From Naumovozyma dairenensis CBS 421 (lineage: Eukaryota; Ascomycota; Saccharomycetes; Saccharomycetales; Saccharomycetaceae), in NCBI RefSeq assembly GCF_000227115.2, contig NC_016489.1, positions 434,001 to 498,000 of the forward strand: a stretch of 64,000 nucleotides of DNA. Direction: 5' to 3'. Below the pieces are notes generated by a model. That model saw nothing but the letters and a program-made list of their open reading frames with translations, ran no database searches and had not been told where the DNA came from. How positions within the stretch are numbered: position 1 is the stretch's first letter; each line of letters opens with the position of its first letter. This document shows positions 1 through 9,602 of this stretch, one piece after another. Both the position numbers and the translations under genes were made by a program.

Positions 1-277
1 TGGCTGAGTATACGTCGATATTATGAATATTTTAATGCATCCCCTGTTCTGGCGCCAGGGTCAAGACATTGTATAAAAAGTGAAACTTAACTACGCAATC
101 AACGTATCAAACGTGGGCTCTGACTGGCTGATACTCAAAGGATTACAGGTTTGAATATTACTTTTTCTTTACTTAATTTGAAGAGTTATAATTACAAAAA
201 AGTGTTACATTTACTATGCTTTGATGTATCTAGTGAATACATAAAGTTATTCTATTATTTTTCTTGAATCAAAACGT

Positions 278-3200
278 TTACTTCGGTGTGTCATTAAACG
301 ATAATGGGAAAGTGATGTTTATTGGTGTTGAGCTTTTTCCTGAATTTGCTTTCAGAGGTTCTTGTGACGTCGCCCTTGGTACTTTATTCACCGGAGCATT
401 AACTTCTCTAGATACTTGCGGAGGAGCCGGTACCTGTGAAGTTTGTTGAAGTTGATGTGATAATGAAGTCTGCTTTGGAACAGGTCCAATTGGTGTATGC
501 GATTGTAATGAGCTGTTGTCACGGAACGGTAGTGATACAGGTGGCGTTGCGGTCGCACTTACTGATGTATTTCTTTGCAAATTCTCGTTGGTTGTACCCG
601 TATTTGTAATATTCTGCGGGAGTGGCTGTAATGTTACTTTTTGTTCCTCTTGTTTCATGCTCTTCGGTTTGATGGAAATGAGTAGGGACTGCCCTGGAAT
701 ATGATCGATAATATAACAACGTGGCATCTGCGGCTTAGGTCTCTCTGGCCTTTGTTTATATTCGACAACCGTTTTTAAATCATAAGAGTACACAGAGGGC
801 CCAAGATCTATTCCACCTGGCATTAAAGTACTTCTCACTGGGGTCCTAAATGTTCTTGGGATATCTGCTATATCAGGTAATAAAATTTCCGTCGGCAAAG
901 TATTGGAGACTGACCCTGAAGCTTGTAAGTTAGAATTGAGAGTGGAATTGGAATCGCCACGGAGATTAGATGAACTATCTAATTTATTATTTAGTAACAT
1001 GGCACCACGTCTGTTGGAACGACCTTGTCTTCTCTTACGTCTTGTATCTCTATCTTTATCTTTTTCCAATCTTTCTAATTCAGCAATAGATATTTGTATC
1101 AAATTTGGTGTATAATTTTTAGAATCTGCTGGTGGTCTCAATACATCAGCAATGGTTAACGTAGGTAGAATTCTACTTCTAATATCGTCATCACTAATTG
1201 GTGAGCCATCAAAATTATACCCTAAAATTGCTAACGACTTATGATACATATGAACTTGTTCTCGGATGGAATGAGAAATTGCAGTTTGAAATTCGCCAGG
1301 TAACTCTAATTCTTGACATAAATTTTCTGCAAATTCCTCTGGGCAATTTTCAGTATTGGAAATGTCCCATTCAAATTGATCAATTAATTGATTTTGTCCC
1401 ACGACAATATCTAGCTTAATTTTAATTCTTAAGTCATCACCACCTAATTTTTGTTTCTTACCACCTCTCATCTTAATCAAAGTTTTATTGTTATATGGGT
1501 TTGATTGATACTCCATTATTTGCTCCTGGATGGAATTAATAATAGTATCAATGAATTTATCTAAATATCGGTCATTATCAGTATCTACTTTAGATGATTC
1601 TGGAACGTATTGGAAATCATGAATCATATCGGTGACAAACTCTTTCAAATCAATCAATGTATCGTTCTTATTCCATAGTAAAGTATCTCTTAAAAAAAAC
1701 TTATCTTTCTCTACATCAAATTCTAACCTAATTGGAACTAATTCTTCCAATCCATCCACGTCATCATCATTAGCATCCATTACAGCGGCAGCATCCTTGA
1801 CATCATGTCGTTCTTTAAATATTGGTTGTTTCAAAGAATCATACAACATAATAGGATCATATGAGACCGGAGGATGATCCAGATCGATTCTTCTTCCCTG
1901 TGAAGGTGAAATAATATTAGTAGTAGTATTAGTGATTCCGTTCCCATACCCACGATAACCATAACCCCAAATACTCGCTGCGGGTTTATTTTGTGATGTC
2001 GATGTGATTGATTTCATCCTTGTTGATTTAACTTCTTGATAATATTTTAAATGTGTCCATAATTTGTTTATGTATTCATTATTACTTAGACCATGGATAC
2101 TGGTAGGTTCTGTTCCTATGATTTGTGTTTCTGTGGATTGTTTGTTTAATCTGTCTCTTTGAATTATTTGTTCATATAATAATGTGTCTGTCTTGATGGG
2201 TTCTGATAAGGATGATATGTATGTGGACCAATATGTATCGAAAGGTAATTTTGTTTCTGGTGGATCGTAGGGGATTGTTCTGAACTTGGGTAATTCTAAT
2301 GGTTTAGGGAGTGGTTGTGTCAATTGCGCTGTTGCAGTTGGTATACTTTTTCCCTTGAGATTATTATTCATTGCTGTGTTAGCAGTTGTGCTCGTTTCCT
2401 TTGGTTGTTTTGCTCTTGATACTCTTGGTTTCTTCGTCTTCTTAGGTGCTGTAGCAACGGTGTTATTTGGTGGGGCTTGCGGTTGTGGTTGTGGTTGTAG
2501 TTGTGGATGCTGCTGTTGCAGTTGTGCTTGCGGTTGTATTGTTGCCATGGTAGATTGAGGAGTTCCTTGTTGTGACAGCCGCTGTTGTTGTGCTTGTTGT
2601 GTTTGGAACGGCATTTGTTGCTGTTGTATTTGTTGTGGTGGAACAGAAGCATATGGAGATTGTATAGATGGAGTCCCTCTATTCGATGGATGTTGCTGCT
2701 GTTGTTGTTGTTGTTGTTGCTGCTGCTGTTGCTGCTGTTGCTGCTGTTGTAGTTGGATTTTTCGCATTATTTGTTGTTGAGCCATCGTTACAGCTGCAAC
2801 AAGAGCAGAATTTTCTTTAGCTAAAGCCTTTTCCTTTAAATTTTGTAAAATCATATGCTGTTCAGGTAATGGTAGTTGACTAATTTGTGGAGGTATATTG
2901 AAATTCAATACTGGTTGTTGCTGTTGTTGCGGTTGTGGTTGCTGCGGCTGCTGTTGTTGCTGCTGGGCCTGGTTTTGCATGGATATACCCATGTTATTAT
3001 TTGTAGTCGTATTTGGAGGAGATTGATTATTGGGCATTGATGGACCGCTTGAAGTATGTCTCATGGTCGGTGTATTATTGTTATCATTCCTTTGTTGTTG
3101 TTGCTGTTGCTGCTGGATACGACTAATTAATAGTTGTTGATGTTTCTGTTGTATCATTTGAATTTGAGTTGGGTTCAAACTTTGTAGGAATTGTTGTGGT

Positions 3201-3328
3201 AATTGAGATAAACTAAAGGATGGAGTTCCAAGGTTGCTAAAGAAATTAGCTGTGGACATGTTTCCGCCGGCGCCACCACTGCCACCGCTATTATTGTTGC
3301 TGTTATTGCTATTGTTATTGTTATTCAT
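278..3328 (-). CDS. SNF5: Snf5, core subunit of the SWI/SNF chromatin remodeller
   Basis: Product of about 1016 residues. The first half is Gln/Asn-rich with long glutamine runs; the second half carries the two SNF5/INI1 repeats, one beginning near residue 527 (LVPIRLEFDVEKD) and one near 633 (LRIKIKLDIVVGQN). In the family these repeats contact the Snf2 ATPase module and the nucleosome. The N-terminal segment with FFSNLGTPSFSLSQLPQQ closely resembles S. cerevisiae Snf5. The frame stays open upstream to an ATG at 3421, but the extra 31 residues look unlike the family and the Asn-rich start at 3328 fits better. It is divergent from APM3, the same neighbour as on S. cerevisiae chromosome II. 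The length is similar to the family, with repeat-driven differences. The identification is firm; the start is less so. Confidence 0.93.
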   Translation of the reverse strand: MNNNNNSNNSNNNSGGSGGAGGNMSTANFFSNLGTPSFSLSQLPQQFLQSLNPTQIQMIQQKHQQLLISRIQQQQQQQQRNDNNNTPTMRHTSSGPSMPNNQSPPNTTTNNNMGISMQNQAQQQQQQPQQPQPQQQQQPVLNFNIPPQISQLPLPEQHMILQNLKEKALAKENSALVAAVTMAQQQIMRKIQLQQQQQQQQQQQQQQQQQQQHPSNRGTPSIQSPYASVPPQQIQQQQMPFQTQQAQQQRLSQQGTPQSTMATIQPQAQLQQQHPQLQPQPQPQAPPNNTVATAPKKTKKPRVSRAKQPKETSTTANTAMNNNLKGKSIPTATAQLTQPLPKPLELPKFRTIPYDPPETKLPFDTYWSTYISSLSEPIKTDTLLYEQIIQRDRLNKQSTETQIIGTEPTSIHGLSNNEYINKLWTHLKYYQEVKSTRMKSITSTSQNKPAASIWGYGYRGYGNGITNTTTNIISPSQGRRIDLDHPPVSYDPIMLYDSLKQPIFKERHDVKDAAAVMDANDDDVDGLEELVPIRLEFDVEKDKFFLRDTLLWNKNDTLIDLKEFVTDMIHDFQYVPESSKVDTDNDRYLDKFIDTIINSIQEQIMEYQSNPYNNKTLIKMRGGKKQKLGGDDLRIKIKLDIVVGQNQLIDQFEWDISNTENCPEEFAENLCQELELPGEFQTAISHSIREQVHMYHKSLAILGYNFDGSPISDDDIRSRILPTLTIADVLRPPADSKNYTPNLIQISIAELERLEKDKDRDTRRKRRQGRSNRRGAMLLNNKLDSSSNLRGDSNSTLNSNLQASGSVSNTLPTEILLPDIADIPRTFRTPVRSTLMPGGIDLGPSVYSYDLKTVVEYKQRPERPKPQMPRCYIIDHIPGQSLLISIKPKSMKQEEQKVTLQPLPQNITNTGTTNENLQRNTSVSATATPPVSLPFRDNSSLQSHTPIGPVPKQTSLSHQLQQTSQVPAPPQVSREVNAPVNKVPRATSQEPLKANSGKSSTPINITFPLSFNDTPK
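2692..2751 (-). repeat. Glutamine-codon trinucleotide repeat in SNF5
   Basis: A run of CAG/CAA codons (read as tgctgttgt on the + strand) encodes an unbroken polyglutamine stretch of about 20 residues. Further shorter runs flank it at about 2920-2970 and 3090-3115. Such runs vary in length between strains. Confidence 0.9.
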
Positions 3329-3612
3329 TCTCGTAATGGTGATACATATGTAGTATATGAAATAGCACTTCTCTTCCTCCCTTGTTCGTTTGTTTCGCTG
3401 TTTGTCTATTGATATGCTCAAATCAAGTCTTTATTTTTATGTTTTTGTTTAAGTTTTTTTATTACTGTACGTATTTGTCGATCGATGTTAAACAATACTG
3501 AAAAATCATAGAATTGATATTAACGTATATACGTATGTACGTATTACATAACAAAAAACAGTGTTTTAAGGAAATAGATAAAGACAGTAGAAAGGAACAT
3601 AGAGAAGCAAGG

Positions 3613-5373
3613 ATGTCGATTGGATTAGGATATTATATACTTGACAGCTCACACAATTTAGTATTTGAATACTTACCTAGTGGTGAATCACCATCATTTG
3701 ACCATCTTTCCAAAAAGATCAAATCTAATTATTCTGAACTTCTTGAACATAAGGGAGGTGTTACTGCTCATGCTGATGGGTATAAAGTAGGTACGAATTT
3801 GAAACTTTATGTTTATTTTTCTGTTACAAACAGGTTATATTATTGGAGTTTAATTGAGTTTAAACAGCACCATGATATGACAGCGAAGAAAGATGACGAA
3901 GGGAAAGGGGAAGTTAAAACGAGAGTAAACGGAGGAGAGAATAACGATGGTATGGTTCAAAAATATTTACTTGAAAAGATAGACACTATAATCCTGGAAT
4001 ATTTTGATAAAGATACGATTACTACGACGAAGATAATGAATAATTATGATAGAATTTCATTAATCTTCCATAATTGCGTGAATGGAGGTCTACCCAATGT
4101 TGATTATTTAACGTATGAAAATCGATTTAAAGATATTATCCCCATGAGGACTGATTTTTCTAGTGTTTTCAATTCTACTGCTTATAATCTTCAACAAGTT
4201 GTTACGCAACAACATTTAGGAGGAGGAGGAGGATCATCTTCATTTAATGGTCGTCATGATAATAATTTTAATACTACGATACGTAGAGGCGTTGATGATG
4301 ATATGATTGTCCCATGGAGGAATGGGAACATCAAAAACGCCAAGAATGAATTATATATTGATATGAAGGAAGATATTCATGTAAATTTCCGAAATCAAAT
4401 CAAGAATAGGAAAGGGCGAACATATGATAATAACAATAGTAATGGGATAAGGGTGAATAATCCTAGTTGCATGAAATTAATGAATGGATATATTACAGGT
4501 GTTATCGATGTTCGAAGTTATTTAAATGGTAATCCTATCGTTGAAATGAAATTGAACACATGTGGTAATGACATGGGTACTCCATCTTTACATCCATGTG
4601 TTGAATTGGAAGGAGATATGAATGGAGATGATGATAAAGTTATGGATTCTTTAAAGTTCATACCACCTGATGGTAAATTTTGTTTAGCTAGATATTGTGT
4701 TGATTTAAACAAGAATAACAAGAACGCTGTTGGTGTTAACAATAGAGATATTGGCTTGGTTAATGTTACATTTGAGAATGGGTTAGGACCACAACGGGAT
4801 GAATTTGAAGTAAGATTAAATATCAAGGGATCGACAATGGTTGAACACATTGAAGATTTGAAATTAAAATTAAAGTTTGTATTAAATCATTCAGCGATGA
4901 GCTGCGAAGAGGACAGTTCCACTAAGATTAAGGTGTTAAGGACCTCACACGGAAGAATATCTGTTGTTAGTGGAAGTATGGGGGGAGATGAGGAGGAGGA
5001 AGAAGAAGAAAGAGACAATGATGATAATGGTGATGGCAACAACTACGGTTGCAGAACTGATCGATGGGAATGGATCTTTGATAAAGAAACCGCCACCGGG
5101 AGTCTGCCTGTGTTACGAGGATGTATTGAATATTCCAAAGAATATACCGGTAATGTCAATGGTGGTTCGGACAGCAATATTGGTTCTGCAATTGGCAATA
5201 ATAGAGTAGACTTCGAGTTAGCGACAGTGTCCATGACTTATTCTTATTTGGGTCAATTAGCTAGCGGGTGTCGAGTGATAGCCCTAGACCTCGTGAAAAG
5301 CAATGTGGCACGGGTGTTCAAAGGTGTGAAATATATCACCCGGGCGACAGAGTACACTGTGGAGACCTGTTGA
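3613..5373 (+). CDS. APM3: Apm3, mu subunit of the AP-3 adaptor complex
   Basis: The 586-residue product starts MSIGLGYYILDSSHNLVFEY, the longin-like N-terminal domain of medium adaptin chains. The C-terminal half carries the mu-homology domain, with ITGVIDVRSYLNGNPIVEMK near residues 296-315. AP-3 carries cargo such as alkaline phosphatase from the Golgi directly to the vacuole. The frame is open 33 codons further upstream (ATG at 3514), but that segment is Lys/Arg-rich and not adaptin-like, so the ATG at 3613 is chosen. Poly-Asn, poly-Asp/Glu and Gly inserts (for example around 4975-5040) make it about 100 residues longer than the roughly 480-residue S. cerevisiae protein as I remember it. 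Divergent from SNF5, as in S. cerevisiae. A run of 11 G follows the stop. Confidence 0.88.
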   Translation: MSIGLGYYILDSSHNLVFEYLPSGESPSFDHLSKKIKSNYSELLEHKGGVTAHADGYKVGTNLKLYVYFSVTNRLYYWSLIEFKQHHDMTAKKDDEGKGEVKTRVNGGENNDGMVQKYLLEKIDTIILEYFDKDTITTTKIMNNYDRISLIFHNCVNGGLPNVDYLTYENRFKDIIPMRTDFSSVFNSTAYNLQQVVTQQHLGGGGGSSSFNGRHDNNFNTTIRRGVDDDMIVPWRNGNIKNAKNELYIDMKEDIHVNFRNQIKNRKGRTYDNNNSNGIRVNNPSCMKLMNGYITGVIDVRSYLNGNPIVEMKLNTCGNDMGTPSLHPCVELEGDMNGDDDKVMDSLKFIPPDGKFCLARYCVDLNKNNKNAVGVNNRDIGLVNVTFENGLGPQRDEFEVRLNIKGSTMVEHIEDLKLKLKFVLNHSAMSCEEDSSTKIKVLRTSHGRISVVSGSMGGDEEEEEEERDNDDNGDGNNYGCRTDRWEWIFDKETATGSLPVLRGCIEYSKEYTGNVNGGSDSNIGSAIGNNRVDFELATVSMTYSYLGQLASGCRVIALDLVKSNVARVFKGVKYITRATEYTVETC

Positions 5374-5597
5374 TTAACACCGGGGGGGGGGGATCCAACA
5401 CAGCTCTATTTTAGCGGCGAAATAAGATAGATAGCAATTGCATATACATACACACATATATGCATACATATATATTTATATATGATGCTGAACGTTACAT
5501 CTTTGAGTTCTGCTGAAATGGAAGGAAGGCCGCTGACATATGAAGTTCCGGTCACATGATCACCTGAGCACGTGATCCCTTAGTCTTCCGTACAGCC

Positions 5598-5619
5598 CGG
5601 ATTGCCCGTATAAACTCCG
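5598..5619 (-). promoter_or_regulatory. Oleate response element (Oaf1/Pip2 site) for FOX2
   Basis: Read on the minus strand the site is CGG-AGT-T-T-A, 10 bases, CCG. It matches the oleate response element consensus CGG N3 T N A N9-12 CCG bound by the Oaf1/Pip2 zinc-cluster heterodimer. It lies about 450 bp upstream of FOX2, a classic oleate-induced peroxisomal gene in S. cerevisiae. The match is exact to the consensus as I know it; binding is inferred. Confidence 0.6.
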
Positions 5620-5657
5620 GCGCTTTTACGCGAATAAGTATAGAAGAATGGACATAT

Positions 5658-5712
5658 ACTTTACCATACTATACCATACTATACCATATAATACCATATT
5701 ACACCATATTAT
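5658..5712. repeat. Short tandem repeat, ATACCATACT-like unit
   Basis: About five degenerate copies of a 10-base unit (ATACCATACT, drifting to ATACCATATT) lie about 360-410 bp upstream of FOX2. No function is evident. Confidence 0.75.
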
Positions 5713-6067
5713 ACAACAGCGTCTTTGATGGGATAACTCCATACGGCGATGAGCGGCTTCTTGGTCGTTTTCCCCAACTGTGACTATAATAGAATTACTA
5801 CACTATGTGCTACAATACTACTACTACAGCCGCCCGCCTGTAAGTGGTAACAAGTTAAGGGTAGTTGGTTAGTAGGTACCCCAGTAAAAGAAGATACAAC
5901 AGCATGTGTAAGAATGAGTATAAATATGAGAGAGGAATCTACGTTCCGATCTTAATTTTATTATTGGAGGACCTAGTCTCTTTTCTTACTTCAAACGGTC
6001 CTTCTACGAACATAACAAATACATAATCAAAAGAGACAAACCAAAGCTAAGCAATTCAAAAACAACA

Positions 6068-8854
6068 ATGTCGTCTTCAAATCTATCCTTCAAGGATAAA
6101 GTCGTCGTCATCACAGGTGCCGGTGGTGGTCTAGGTAAAGTATACGCCCTAGAATACGCCAAGCGAGGAGCCAACCTAGTCATCAACGATCTAGGTGGGA
6201 CCCTAACAGGATCCGGTCATGATTCTCGTGCTGCTGATATCGTAGTCAACGAAATCAATTCCAAATATTCCAAAATGGGTGCCAAAGCTGTCCCCAATTA
6301 TGATTCCGTCAATTCAGACGGTGAAAACATCATCAAGACTGCCATCGACAACTTTGGTAGAATCGATATCTTGATCAATAACGCTGGTATCCTTAGAGAT
6401 AGCTCATTCGTCAAAATGACTCCGGAACATTTCCATTCAGTCATTGACGTCCATTTAAATGGTGCCTATAAACTATCAAGAGCTGCTTGGCCATACATGC
6501 GTAAACAAAAATTCGGTAGAATTATTAACACTGCCTCTCCTGCAGGTTTATTCGGAAATTTTGGTCAAGCTAATTATTCTGCTGCAAAATTGGGACTCGT
6601 TGGATTAGGTGAAACTTTAGCCAAAGAAGGTTATAACTATAACATTATGGTTAATTCTATTGCTCCCTTAGCAAGATCGAGAATGACTGAAAATGTTTTA
6701 CCTCCTCATATTTTGAAACAATTGGGACCAGAAAAGATTGCTCCCTTGGTATTGTTTTTAACTCATGATGAGACAAAAGTGACAAATTCAATCTTTGAAT
6801 TGGCTGCTGGATTTTATGGACAAATTAGATGGGAAAGATCATCAGGACAAATCTTTAATCCAAGTTCTGAGAACTATTTCACTCCGGAAGCTATCTTGAA
6901 TAAATGGTCCGAAATCACCACGTTCGATGATAAACCTTTCAATAAGACTCAACATCCTATGCAATTGTCTGATTATAATGATTTGATTTCAAAGGCTAAA
7001 AAATTACCTGTGGAAAATGATCAAGGTTCTATTAAGATTAATTCTATCAAGGGGAAAGTGGTCATCGTCACTGGTGCAGGTGGTGGTTTAGGTAAGTCCC
7101 ATGCCATATGGTTCGCAAAATACGGTGCTAATGTTCTCGTCAATGATATTAGAGATCCTAACACCGTAGTTAATGAAATTAATAAACTATATGGTGAAGG
7201 CACTGCCATGCCAGATTCTCATGATGTGGTCACCCAAGCTCAGTTCATCATCGATAACGCATTGAAACAGTTTGGTCATATTGACATATTAGTAAATAAT
7301 GCAGGTATCTTACGTGATAGATCATTTTTGAAAATGAAAGATGATGAATGGAATTCAGTCATTAAAGTGCATTTATATTCCACTTTTGCAATGTGTAAAG
7401 CTGTTTGGCCAGTTTTCTTAAAGCAAAAATCTGGTGGATCCATCATCAATACTACTTCCACTTCAGGAATTTATGGGAATTTCGGTCAAGCTAATTATGC
7501 TGCTGCTAAAGCTGCCATCCTGGGATTCTCAAGAACTATTGCCATTGAAGGGTTTAAGAAAAATATCATTGTTAATATTATTGCTCCACATGCTGAAACT
7601 GCAATGACAAAATCAATCTTTGGTGAAAAGGAATTAGCAAACCATTTCGATGTCTCACAAGTCTCTCCATTTGTAGTCTTGTTAGCATCTAAGGAATTAC
7701 AAGATGTCAATAGTAAGAAAGGCGGTGTCAAAGGTCAATTATTCGAAGTTGGTGGCGGTTGGTGTGGTCAAACAAGATGGCAAAGAAGTGGTGGATTTGT
7801 CTCCACTGAACAAGATATTACTCCTGAATTATTGAAGGCACATTGGAACGAAGTTACTAATTTCAAATCTGGTACTGTCACCGTAGGATCCACAGAAGGA
7901 TCTTCAATGGCTATATTACAAGCTGTTCAAAAAGCCCAGATGTCAAAAATTTCCAGTACTGCATCTCATGACGATAATGAGTCCTCGAGTTCTTCAAATG
8001 GTTCCACAACTTTCAATTATACTGAAAAGGATTGTATTCTTTACAACTTAGGTTTAGGTTCTACTCGTAACGAATTGAAGTATGTTTATGAAAATGATCC
8101 AAATTTCCAAGTATTACCCACTTTTGCTGTTATCCCATTCATGAAATCATCAATGGAATCATTTAACATGGATCAATTAGTGGAAAATTTTAATTTCACA
8201 ATGTTATTACATGGTGAACAATATTTCAAATTACCAAAGTTACCATTACCAACAAGTGGGAAGTTGAAAACTGTTTCAGAACCATTACAAGTCATTGATA
8301 AAAATGGTAAGGCTGCCGTCATTGTAGGCGGTTATAAGACATATGATACTAAGACAAACAAGTTATTAGCTTATAATGAAGGTACATATTTCATTAGGGG
8401 CGCTCATGTCCCTAAGGAAAAGCAAAAATTAGATCCAAGTGTTAGATCCAAATTTGCCATTCAAAAATTCCAATCACCAACTAATAAATCACCTGATTTT
8501 GAAATAGAAGTTACTACCTCAGAAGATCAAGCTGCCCTATATAGATTGTCCGGTGATTTCAATCCATTACATATCGATCCATTTGTTGCTAAATCTATTA
8601 AGTTCCCAAAACCAATCTTACATGGATTATGTACAATGGGTATTAGTGCAAAACAATTATATGAAAAATTTGGAGCATATGATGAATTGAAAGTTAGATT
8701 CTCGAGCGTTGTATTCCCAGGTGATAAATTGAAAATTAAAGCATGGAAACAACCAAATGGTATTGTTATTTTCCAAACAATTGATTCCAATACAAACCAA
8801 GTTGTTTTAGATAATGCTGCTATTAAGTTAACTAACCCTACCTCTAAACTTTGA
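6068..8854 (+). CDS. FOX2: Fox2, peroxisomal multifunctional beta-oxidation enzyme
   Basis: This 928-residue enzyme joins 3-hydroxyacyl-CoA dehydrogenase and enoyl-CoA hydratase 2 activities for the second and third steps of peroxisomal fatty-acid beta-oxidation. Two tandem short-chain dehydrogenase domains are visible. Each has a TGAGGGLGK nucleotide-binding motif (near residues 16 and 337) and a catalytic Tyr-x-x-x-Lys (YSAAK, YAAAK). The last 280 residues form the hot-dog hydratase with LSGDFNPLHIDP followed by PILHGLCTMG, which hold the catalytic Asp and His. The protein ends in SKL, the PTS1 peroxisome import signal. Length is close to the roughly 900 residues of the family. An oleate-response-element match lies upstream. 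Next to RSC4 and MEH1, as in S. cerevisiae. Confidence 0.97.
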   Translation: MSSSNLSFKDKVVVITGAGGGLGKVYALEYAKRGANLVINDLGGTLTGSGHDSRAADIVVNEINSKYSKMGAKAVPNYDSVNSDGENIIKTAIDNFGRIDILINNAGILRDSSFVKMTPEHFHSVIDVHLNGAYKLSRAAWPYMRKQKFGRIINTASPAGLFGNFGQANYSAAKLGLVGLGETLAKEGYNYNIMVNSIAPLARSRMTENVLPPHILKQLGPEKIAPLVLFLTHDETKVTNSIFELAAGFYGQIRWERSSGQIFNPSSENYFTPEAILNKWSEITTFDDKPFNKTQHPMQLSDYNDLISKAKKLPVENDQGSIKINSIKGKVVIVTGAGGGLGKSHAIWFAKYGANVLVNDIRDPNTVVNEINKLYGEGTAMPDSHDVVTQAQFIIDNALKQFGHIDILVNNAGILRDRSFLKMKDDEWNSVIKVHLYSTFAMCKAVWPVFLKQKSGGSIINTTSTSGIYGNFGQANYAAAKAAILGFSRTIAIEGFKKNIIVNIIAPHAETAMTKSIFGEKELANHFDVSQVSPFVVLLASKELQDVNSKKGGVKGQLFEVGGGWCGQTRWQRSGGFVSTEQDITPELLKAHWNEVTNFKSGTVTVGSTEGSSMAILQAVQKAQMSKISSTASHDDNESSSSSNGSTTFNYTEKDCILYNLGLGSTRNELKYVYENDPNFQVLPTFAVIPFMKSSMESFNMDQLVENFNFTMLLHGEQYFKLPKLPLPTSGKLKTVSEPLQVIDKNGKAAVIVGGYKTYDTKTNKLLAYNEGTYFIRGAHVPKEKQKLDPSVRSKFAIQKFQSPTNKSPDFEIEVTTSEDQAALYRLSGDFNPLHIDPFVAKSIKFPKPILHGLCTMGISAKQLYEKFGAYDELKVRFSSVVFPGDKLKIKAWKQPNGIVIFQTIDSNTNQVVLDNAAIKLTNPTSKL

Positions 8855-9262
8855 TTGATTGATTGGCTGGTAACAATTTTCAAGCTCCGACTATCTTTAA
8901 TATTCATGAAACTATTTCTTTATCTTCCTCTATTTCTTTCTTAAATTTCATGGTTTTATATAAATATATATGTCTGTAAATGTGAAGAAACGAATAATAA
9001 TATTCATCCAATTTTAAAATATCTGAAAAAAAAAATCACTATACTTATTAAAGAAAATATCTGATCCCATATTTTTGGTTAGGACTATACAATATATATA
9101 GTTGTTTATTTATACTAATATCAGAAAAATCAGCATGAGAATTTTCATTTTTATTTCATTCTTTTCGAGAAATAATGTTAGATGGATATATATATAATTA
9201 GAATATGAGACATAAGAAGACGTTTAGTAGGAAACAAATATTTCAGGCATTGCATCGTTTTA
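8855..9262. other. Convergent spacer FOX2-QCR10
   Basis: AT-rich 3' flanks of two converging genes, with several TATATA tracts that could serve in 3'-end formation. No gene is seen. Confidence 0.6.
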
Positions 9263-9602
9263 TTATTCTTCTACCTCACCTTCGACAGCAGGAGCTTCCT
9301 TTATCCAATGAGAACCAAAAATTGGGATCTTACTAAATATTTCAGTTTGGAAAGTTGGCCAACCTTCAACAAACACAAACATACCAAATAATGATGCACC
9401 ACCCCATAGCCATAAATTAGGTGTATATGCTACTAAACTTCTTAATGATAATCTTCCCAAAAATGGGTTCGCTTTCGTATTTATTTTTGATGTATACTAA
9501 TTTAATTTTTTGATAAGGATTTTCTTGTTAGTAGTATGGCCTTATGTTTTTAAGTAGATTCTGCGACGGCATACCATGTCATTCTACACATACTGTTACC
9601 AT
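9263..9602 (-). CDS. QCR10: Qcr10, small subunit of the cytochrome bc1 complex, spliced gene
   Basis: The gene has two exons. Exon 2 (9496-9263) encodes 77 residues, including [20 protein letters not shown] and one membrane span ([17 protein letters not shown]), matching Qcr10, a single-pass subunit at the periphery of respiratory complex III in the inner mitochondrial membrane. Exon 2 has no suitable ATG. A three-codon exon 1 (9602-9594, Met-Val-Thr) supplies one. The intron has GTATGT at its 5' end, TACTAAC at 9533-9527 and a final TAG; splicing keeps the frame, giving an 80-residue product starting MVTYTSK, where S. cerevisiae has MAYTS. S. cerevisiae QCR10 also has an intron near its start. 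Its place between FOX2 and RSC4 is unlike S. cerevisiae, where it lies on chromosome VIII next to OSH7. Confidence 0.9.
9497..9593 (-). other. Spliceosomal intron of QCR10 (97 nt)
   Basis: The 5' splice site is GTATGT at 9593-9588, the branch point TACTAAC is at 9533-9527, and the 3' splice site is the TAG ending at 9497. All three are canonical yeast signals. The branch point lies about 30 nt from the 3' site. It falls between codons (phase 0). Confidence 0.88.

Larger units (their letters stand above)
5374..6067. other. APM3-FOX2 spacer with FOX2 promoter
   Basis: No gene is seen. The spacer holds an 11-G run (5382-5392), an E-box CACGTG near 5570, an oleate-response-element match (5598-5619) and a tandem repeat of an ATACCATACT-like unit (5658-5712). 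It is also a gene-order breakpoint: APM3 and FOX2 lie on different chromosomes in S. cerevisiae. Confidence 0.7.

Noticed and set aside
2286..2558. Cys/Gly-rich open frame opposite SNF5
   Set aside because: It is the antisense of Gln/Pro repeat codons, a shadow of the SNF5 repeat.
3329..3421. 31-codon N-terminal extension of SNF5
   Set aside because: The residues do not resemble the Snf5 start, and the conserved Asn-rich beginning is at 3328.
4384..4397. TTTCCGAAATCAAA, similar to a centromere CDEIII core
   Set aside because: It lies inside the APM3 coding sequence with no AT-rich CDEII or CDEI nearby; chance match.
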